DNA of 64,000 nt from NCBI GenBank assembly GCA_016196755.1, contig JACPXC010000046.1, forward strand, positions 62,001-126,000. Direction: 5' to 3'. The position numbers and the translations under genes are program-made. A model generated the notes under the pieces. The model was not told the DNA's origin, made no database searches, and saw only the letters and a program-made list of their open reading frames with translations. The stretch is from Elusimicrobiota bacterium (GTDB lineage Bacteria > Elusimicrobiota > Elusimicrobia > UBA1565). This document shows, piece after piece, positions 44,101 through 53,100 of the stretch (within the stretch, counting starts at the first letter, position 1; each line of letters starts with the position of its first letter).

Positions 44101-47100
44101 ACGACCTCGAGGGCGTGCTCCGGCCGCGCGACGGACGGCTCCATATGCCGACGCGGGTGTTCTCAGCGGCCCTGGCCTTGGACGCCCTCTTCCCCGAACG
44201 CTCGGAGGCGGCCGTGGCGGCCGTGACGGGCTATCCCAACCTCAGCTACGACGAGAAGTTCCGGCTCGTCGAGACGCTGGGCCGCTTCACGAACGGACGG
44301 GAGGCCGCGGCGACCAAGCTGGCCGGCATGCTCGCATCCAACGCGCCGGGCGTGGGCGGCGCGATCCTCACCCCCGCCGCCGCGCGCGCCCTCATCGACA
44401 GCGGCCGAGGCCGGGACCGGGCCGGCGCCGACCTGGCCATGCTCCTCGCCCACTCCAACAAGGAGGTCCGCGCCTTGGCGCAAGCCGAGGCCGCCGAGGT
44501 GGCCCGGACCGACCCGGAGCAGGCCTTGGTCCTGCTGGGCGCCCTCGGCACGGGCGACCGGGACCTGCGCATCAATATCCTGACCTCGGTCGCGGGCCTG
44601 GAACTGGACCCCGCCAAGGCCCTGCCGCTCCTCGTGGGCTTCCTGGGAGGCGACGGCCGCGATGACCCGGGCATGGCGGAGGCCGTGTCCCGCGCGCGCG
44701 AGCTGGCCCTGGGCCTGGCCGGGGAGAAGGACCCGGCCCGGCCCTTCATCGAGGCCCTGGGCTCGAACAACGAGCGCACGCGCCTAGCGGCGCGCCAGGT
44801 CCTGCGCGCCTTGGCCCCCGGCGGAGACCCCGCCGAGGCCCTCAAGGTCCTCTCCGCGGCGCTGCATCAAGCGGAGGATTGGGACCTGCGCGTCTTCTCG
44901 GTCCAGGGCCTGGCCGCCATCGCCCCCCTGCGGCCCGAGGCCGGCGCGGAGTTGGCCTGGGCGCTGGTCATCGAGGACAACCGTGTCGTCCCGGCCGCGC
45001 ACCAGGCCCTGGCCGCCCTGGGTCCCACCGTCGTCCCGCACATCTCGCGCAAGATGCACCTCGAGCCGTATCAGACCGCCCGGGCCCTCATGGCGGCCGG
45101 AGCGCCCGGCATCGAGGCGGTGGCGGCCTTCGTGGCCGACGAGCGGCGCCCGGTCGCCGACCGCGTCAAGGCGGCACGCGCCCTGGACTCCAACTTCGGC
45201 CTGCTCCAGCCGGAGCTGGCCGGCCGCATCGCCGAGAGCCTCGAGGCCGCCTTGCCGAAAGTCCCGGAGCCGTACCGGGTCGTCGAGCTCGTCGAGACCA
45301 TCGGTTCGCTGGGCGGGCCGAGGGCCGACGCCGCCCTGATCAGGCTCCTCGACCACTCCGACCCGACCGTCCGCATCGAGGCCGCCGAGGTGCTCACGGA
45401 AAATCCCGACATGGCCGCGCGGGCCGAGCCCGCCCTGCTGGCCGCGGCCGTCTCCAAGGACGAGGTCGACCGCCATAAGGCGATCGAAGCCCTCGGCCGG
45501 ATCGGCTCCGAGCGGGGCGTCGCTCTCCTGGCCCGGCACGCCGACGCCTACGCGCTCGGCAGGGTCCTGCTCTTCGGCCGCGGCCCGATGCGCGCCGAGG
45601 CGCTCCGCCTGCTGAGCGTCTCGGCGGCCGAAGGCCCCGTCGGAGAACGCCTGCAGGCCGTAAAATCTCTGGCTCAGGCAAGGGAAGGCGGCCCGGACGT
45701 CGTCACGGTCCTCACCGCCGCCTTGGCCTCGCCCGAGGCCGCGGTGCGGGTCGCCGCCGCCGACGCGCTGGGCGCCGCCGGCCTGCGCTCGGAGGCGGCG
45801 GCGGCGGCGCTGACCCGCTCGCTGGCCGACCCCGACCGCAAGGTGCGCCTGCGCTCGATGGAGGCGCTGGCCCTGCTGGCCGCCGCCGACCCCTGGAGCG
45901 TCCCGGACGCGGCGGTGCCGGCCTTGGAGGCCGCGATCCGGCGGGGCCTCAACGAGCGACTCAGCTCCAGCGGTCCTGGCTATTACTCCGAGGGGCCCGA
46001 CGAGGAGATCCCGGCCGCCGGAGCCAAGGCCCTCGGGGCCCTGGGCGCGCGGGCCCTGCCCGCGGCGGCCACCCTGCGCGAGCTGGCCGGCTCGGCGAAC
46101 TGGGACGTGCGCGTGGCGGGCGAGCGGGGGCTCAGGTCCCTGCAGACCTCGGCCCAGACCCCGGACCCGCGCCGCTTCGCGGGAGTCCCCACCTCCGAGC
46201 TCATCACCCGGGCCGGCGCGGCCCTGGGCGACCCGGACAGCTTCGACGCGCTGGCGGGCGCCCTGGCGGGCCGGGGCGCCGAGTCCCGCGAGGCTCTGCC
46301 GCTCCTCTACCGGACCGCGCGGCTCGACGTGGCCTCCGCCGAGGACCCCGCCAAGGCGGCGCGCGTCAAGGCCGCCGCCTTCAAGGCCTTGGCCGACCTC
46401 GACCCAGAGTCGCTGGTCACGCTGGCCGGGGAGCTGGCCCCGGCCGGTGCGCCGGCCCCTCCGCCAAGCACCGCTCTCTCGGCCCAGGCCGGCCTGGAAG
46501 GCGCCATCGGCCTGGCCCGCGCCCTCCCCTTCTTCGACGCGCTCTTCCCCAACCCCGACCGCGCCTGGCGGGTCGACGCCGAGCGCCGGCTGGCGGCCTT
46601 GAAGGAACAGGGCGCGGTGCGCTGGTACGGCGAGCAGGCCTATACCGGGCCGGACGGCGTCCGTCGCCGGGGCCTCGGCACCCAATCGGCGAACGGGGCC
46701 TACCGCTTCGAGTCCCCGGACGGCTTCTACGTCATGATCGCGCCGGACGGCAGCGCCGAGACCGGGAACGTCAACACCGGCGCCCGCGTGCACGCCGACA
46801 CGAAGTTCACGACGGTCTACGACCCGTTCACGAAGTCGCTCCAGCGCACCCCGCGCGGCGAGAAGGACTCCGACGTCTCTTGGGAACAGAGCTCCTATTT
46901 CACCGGTATCCTCGGGAGCTACCACGGCCGCTCCTTCATGCGGCCCGCGGGAGAATATCCCATCCTGCAGGCCGACGGCTCGCTGATATTCTACCGAGAC
47001 CAGGAAGGCGGCCCGCCGGTCATGACCGGCTGGCTGGAGAGGAGCGTCGCTGAAGGCGGTAAGGAGGAGTTCCACAGCTACGAGTCGCTGGGCGGAGGCT

Positions 47101-50100
47101 TCGGCTACGTCCGCGACGAGAAGCACGTCATCCTCACCCCCCAGACCCTCCAGGCCGTGCGCGAGGGCCGGCTCGACCTCTCGGCCATCCCGCAGAGCCT
47201 CGTCCCGGACAGCCAGCGCTCCGCCTTCGAGGGCGCCATCCGCGCCGCGGCCTCGATGACTCCGGAGCTCGACGCGGCCTTCCGAGGCGACCGCCGGGTC
47301 AGCAAGCAGGGAGTCGAGCGCTACTCGGTCCAGAACGCGGAGATCTTCTACGACGAGAAGGATCACGCCTACCGGCTGCGCATCAGCGTGGCGCGCGGCA
47401 GCGAGGACGGGAATACGCCGCCGTCGGTCTCCCAGTTCGTGGTCGTGCCGTCCCAACTCGGCCGGACCAGCGTGTTCGTGTCGCGCGACGGCCAGAACCC
47501 CCTGGTCTACCGCTTCGACCCGGCCTTCGAGAGAGTCTGGCGCCAGGAGGTCAGCAAGCAGGAGTGGGCCAACGGACGGATGCGCTTCGTGGACACCCAG
47601 GCGCGCTCGGTGGTCGACGGGCGCTGGTCGGACTGGCGAGGCGCGGGCGGCAACCCGCCGCCCGAGGAGCCGGGAGCCCTCGAGAAGGGGATGGGCTACA
47701 TAGGAACCGGCGCCGAGGTCATATTCTCTCCGGTGCAGACCGTCCTCTACGGCATCCTGGCCGAGAGCCAGTTCCTGATCTCGGACGCGGCGGAGCTGGC
47801 GAACCTGGTCGGCGTGGACGGCGCCAATGAGGCGGCGGACTTCTTCCGCGCCAACGGCATCTACACGGTCAGTCAGGCCAAGTTCGTGCGCTGGGGGGTA
47901 GGGGGCGAGGAGGCGGACTACCAACAGCGCGTCTATCAGCTCGCCCGGGCGAACATGCGCCAAGGCACCCGGAGCATGCTCGATGCATCGATGAGCCATG
48001 AGTTCCGCCTGGCCCAGGAGAAGATCTACGGCGAGGCCGCGTTCCTCTATCGCCCCGGCTTCGAAGAGCAGTCCAACACCATGGAAGCGCGCGCGGCGCA
48101 GGCCGGCGGGATCTTCGGCGCGGGCAACACGGCGGGCGCCTTCATCAGAGACGGCGAGAAGGACTGGGAGCGCGGCGACGTCTGGGGCGCCGCGCTCAAC
48201 TACGCGGCCGGGGGCGGCTTCATCATCGGCGAGGGCTACGTGACGGGCTTCGGCTTCGGGGTGATGGCCACGCCGCTCAAGGTCGGCGCGGCCGGCCTGG
48301 TCGGCGCCCGGGGCGTCACCGCCGTCGAGCGGGCCCTCCTCACCCAGAAGAACCTCCGCAACATCAACATCGCCGAGAACGTGCTCCTGAACGCCCCGGG
48401 CCTCTACCATTCCGTGACCTCGCTCTCGGATTGGCTCGCCGCGGCGGGCAACGGCGACTCCGACACGACGGAGCGCTTCAGCCGCTTTTTCGAGAGCACG
48501 GCGGGCTTCGGCGGCCTGGGGCTCGGCCTCCTCGTGGCTCAGACCCACGGAAAAAACCGCCTTCCGAGCGCGGGCGAGTCCATGAAGGCGCTCAAGCTCG
48601 ACACCGCCGCGCTGCGCGGCCTTTCCCCCGAGGCCGTCGTCTCTCGCGTGGAGGCGGCTTATCGCGCGGAGTGGGCGGCCACGAGGAACCTCTCCGGCGC
48701 GGAGCTCGAGGCGGCCACGACGCGTCTGCGCGGCGCGCGCGACTCGCTCTTCCAGATCGTCATGGCCGACGTCGCCGCCGCGGAGGCGCCGGCGACGAAG
48801 AAGCCGGCGCCCGCCGAGCGGCCGGCCGCCTCCCCGAGCGAATTGGCCTCGCTGCGCCCGACGGTCGCAGAGGTCCAGGGCCGCGCGGCCCCCGTCCCGG
48901 CCGACGTGATGCCCGCGGCCCGGGCCGTGATGCGGACCCAGCCCTCCGGCCGCCTGGGCGCGCTGGCGGAGCCCCCCGCCGGCGCCCCCGCCCAGCCCGT
49001 CCCGGCCTCGGTGGCGGCCGTGCGGCAGTTCCTTTCCTCGGCCGACGGGACGCTGAGCTACCTCGAGCAGACCGGAGGCTCGGGAAGCCCGCTCCACAAG
49101 CGCCTCTCGGCGTTCCTCGAGCGCCACGGGGCCAGCAACACGGACCCCGCGCGCCTGAGCGTCGGGCAGGCCCGGGAGCTGACCTTCGAGTTCTTCGAGG
49201 CGCTGGGCGACCGCAACACCGTATTCGACTTAAAGAACGCCCTGCGCGCCGACGAGCGGGGCGGCGGGCTGAACCGTGCCCGCTACGAGTCCGACAGCCT
49301 GTTGGGCGACATCCCTCCCGGGCACGCGCTGGCGGACCTCGGCGGGTTCTTCATGCAGGTCGACGTCCTCATGTCCCGGGGCGGCGTCGAGTACTCCCTG
49401 CAGTACGGCGCCGCCGACGCCGTCGACCGCTCCGCGGGCACGCGGGCGCTCCAGGCCGACCGCCTGACGCGGGCGATCGAGGCCCTCGAGGCCTCCGGGC
49501 GCGCCCCGGCCCAGCTCGAGGTCCTGCGCGGCCAGCTCCGCACCCTGCGCGAGGGCGGCGACGTCCAGACCTGGGGCGACAGCCACCATTACGAGATCAT
49601 GGAGCGCCCCGGCGCCGCCCCGGGGCAGTCGCTCGAGAACGCCGTCAACATCCTCCGCACCGGACAGATCCGGGAAGGAACGGGCGGGGCGGGCGGCGGC
49701 GACTCCGGGGTCTGGACCCAGCGCGGCACTCCCACGACCGGCGAGGCCGAGTTCACGTTCCGCTTCTTCCCCGGCGGGAAGGCGCGCGGCGAGTTCCGCA
49801 ACGGCGAGACCTATCCTTTCTGGAGCAAGAAGACCGGCGGCCCGCTCGACCTGGCCCAGGTCGACGGTCTTCAGGTCATCGGCCGCAGCCGCCAGAGCCT
49901 TCAGAACCTGGCCGACGGCCTCATCGCAAAGGGCGCCTTGACGGAAGCGGACGTGGTCCGGTCCCCGAGCGGCGAGGTTACCGGCCTCAAGCTCAACGGC
50001 CGCGACGTCCGGCTCATGACCATCGAGGAGTACAACGGCGGCGGGGTCTTCTCGGCCCCGGGCTTCGACCCCGTCGCCGCGCCGCGCGTGACGGCGCGCG

Positions 50101-53100
50101 CCGCGGGCTCGGCGCCGTCGACGGAGCTGGCCTCGGCCATGCGGGAGGCCCCGCGCGGCTCGATGGTCAACGCCGACCGGATGATCGCGGCGATCCGCGG
50201 GCAGATGATCGCCGAGGGCGTGCCGCTGGCGGTGGTGGAGAAGCTCCAGTTCGAGAAAAAGGACTTCTTCGCCTTCGATTCCGCCGGCACCGGCGAGATC
50301 ACCCTGGGGGTCGATGCGTATGGGCGCACGATCCTCGGCCGGGCCTGGCACGAGGCCCAGCATGCCATCGACATCTTGAGCGAGACCGCCAGCCCCGCCC
50401 AGGTGACCGATGCCGCCGTAAAGACGAAGGCCGTCCGCGAGTCGAAGGGCCTGTCGGCGGCGGAGCGCGACCGGATCTTCGCCGCCTATGAGAACCAGCC
50501 GCTCGAGATCAGGGCTCGGGTCCGGGAATACCTGACCGAGCTCGATCGTCTCGGCGCGCGCCTCAAGCGCCTCGAGGACCGGGCTGCTGGGCGCTATGGG
50601 CCGGAGGAGGTCCCCGGCAGGATTCAAGACGTGCTCGAGGCCGGCCGGGACCTCATGGCCGAGTACGCAAGCCGCCTGGTCGACCTCCGCGTCCGCGCCC
50701 TCGAAAACGAGATGATCGAAGGCGTCCGCGGCACCGGCCGCGCCGCCGCGGACGGCCCGCTCCAACTGCGCGGCCGGGCCCTGGTCGAGCGCGGCGTGCC
50801 CGAGCTGCTGCGGCTCAGCCCGGAGCTGGGTCTGGTCCCCGGCGGCAAGCTCCGTGCCGGCTACGAGGCGGCCCAGAACTCCGGCGGAGGCGACATCTTC
50901 CTGGCCCGCGGCCGCGACCCCAACCTCCCCCACATGATCTCGGCCCTTGAGTCGGCCTCGAGCAAGCTGCGCGCCGCCGTCGCCGAAGCGCCGGCCGGCC
51001 CGAAGCGCGCCGCCGCCCAGGAGGCCTATTCCGCCAACCAGGAGCACCTGTCCCAGCTCCGCCTCTACCGTACCCACGCCGAGTGGGTCGACGCGGGAGC
51101 CGAGGTCGTCGGCGTCATCGGCCGGGCCGAGTACCTGCGCCTCAATCCGCTGGGCAAGAACGCCCTCGACAACGTGCCGGACGCCCCGCACGTCTACTAC
51201 CGCCTGCGCTACAACCCGGACAATCCGACGGCGTTCGACTTGAACCGCACCGCAGGCAACGCGGGCGGACTCCTGGGAAATTGGATGGGCGTCCACTCGC
51301 GGACCTTCGCGCGCCCGACGGTCAACCAGGAAGCCCTAGCGGCCCCGGACGTCAACACCGCCGGATTCTGGCGCCGCCTCCAGCCCGTCACGCCGGCCAG
51401 CCCCGAACGCATCGTGATGCTGAGGCCCGTGGCGCGCCTAGAGGCCACGCCCGGCTACCCCGACGGGATGGTCCATACCCCCGATGGGACCGTCTACGGC
51501 CGTCCGAACCCCGGCGGCCGGCTCGAGGTCCTCTCCGGCAAGACCATGACTCTGCCCGACGGCTCGGTCAGCGCCCCCCAACCCTTCCTCGACGCCGCAT
51601 TCACCGTACGCACGACCCGCAGCCCGGGCGAGCTGCCCGTTGCCGGCAGCGAGCGCGCCGGCATCCGGCTCAGCGAACGCATCACCACCGAGCTCTTCGA
51701 GCCCTCCGACCCCCGCCTCAAGTCCCCGGTCGACCGCGACTCGCCGGAGTTCCGCGCGAAGTATGAGGCCATGAGCCGCGAGATCCGCGACCTCCACGCC
51801 CGGCTCGAGCGCGAGGCCCCCGACCAGGCCGCGCGCATCCGGGAGTCCCTGGAGGTCCTCGAGGAACAGCTAGCCGAGGTCAAACCGCCGCCCGCGCAGC
51901 CGCCGCTCTTGACGCGCGCCGTCCAGGCCGCGGCGAACGCTCCCAGCGTCCTGCTCTCCATAATGACGGGACGCCGCGGCCGGAGCGACGAGGCGACTGC
52001 CGGCCGCGCCCCGCGCGAGACGACGCCTCCCTTGGAACGCTACTTCACGCGGGAGGCCTTCGCGAAGCTCCACCCCGAGGGAGACGGCGCCGTGTATCAC
52101 GACGCCGCCCATTCCGAGAACGTAGCGCGGCTGGCCTACGAGTCCGCCGTGGCCCGCGGCGCCTCCCCGGCCGACGCGCTGTTCATCTACCAGGTCGGCC
52201 TGCTCCACGACCTCGACCCCGGCCGCGCCCCGGGCTCGCCGGCCCGCGTCCCGGCCACCCTCGAGGCCCTGAGGGCCGACTTCACGGGAACCATGTCGCT
52301 CGACGGGGCGGCGGGGGAGTCGGTCCTCGTCAAGCGTTTCGGCTGGGGCCGCTCCGATCTGGCCCGGGCCGAGGCGATGATCCAGCGCACCGAGTTCCCG
52401 TTCGGAGACGCCCACCAGAACCCCCACTACAAGGACGCCTCCCCCCTGGCCCGCTACGAGGCCATGCTGGCGGCAATGTCGCCGGCCGACCGCGCCTTCG
52501 TGCTGAGGGAAGGCCCGATGCTCTCGGAGTACGGCGACAAGGCCTCGTGGTACGCCCTCGTCGACTTCCCCACCGCGATGCGCTCCGTGGAGGGGCTGGC
52601 CAACGAGATCAACACCGTCTCGGGCGGCAAGGCCAACATGTCGGCCGGCAAGCTCGACACCGCCGACTTCATGGGCATCATCGGCGAGGCCAAGGCCTTC
52701 GAGCTCGACCTGGCCCTGGCCAGGAAGTTCGGGATGGACGCCCCGGACCTCCCGTCGAGCCGGCGCGGCGCGGCCGCTCCCGAGGGCGACGTGGCGCAGC
52801 GTTTCCTCTCCACCTTGGAAGGCGACGCCGGCCGGCGGTTCGCCTCCAACCTGGCGGGCTTCCAGGTCTACCGGGACGCGATCAAGGCCGGCAAGCCCCA
52901 TGCCGAGGCGGTGGAACTCGCCAGCCGGCGCGCCAGCGCGGCGTTCCGGGCCTCGGAGCGCAGCCTGACGGCGCCGTTGACCGAGGCCCCCTCCGGGGGC
53001 CTGCTCGACCGCGCCATCGGCACGTTGGCGGCGGTGTTCGAGGGCCCGTCCGGACGCGCAAAGCCCGAACCCAAACCGCGCCCCGAAGCGTACGGGGAAC

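Noticed and set aside
44784-49127. Antisense open frame of 1,447 codons opposite giant gene 3
   Set aside because: Gly/Arg/Ala-rich with no domain or start context; it is a shadow caused by GC-rich codon use of giant 3. The same holds for long frames opposite dnaK, mtaB and giant 1.
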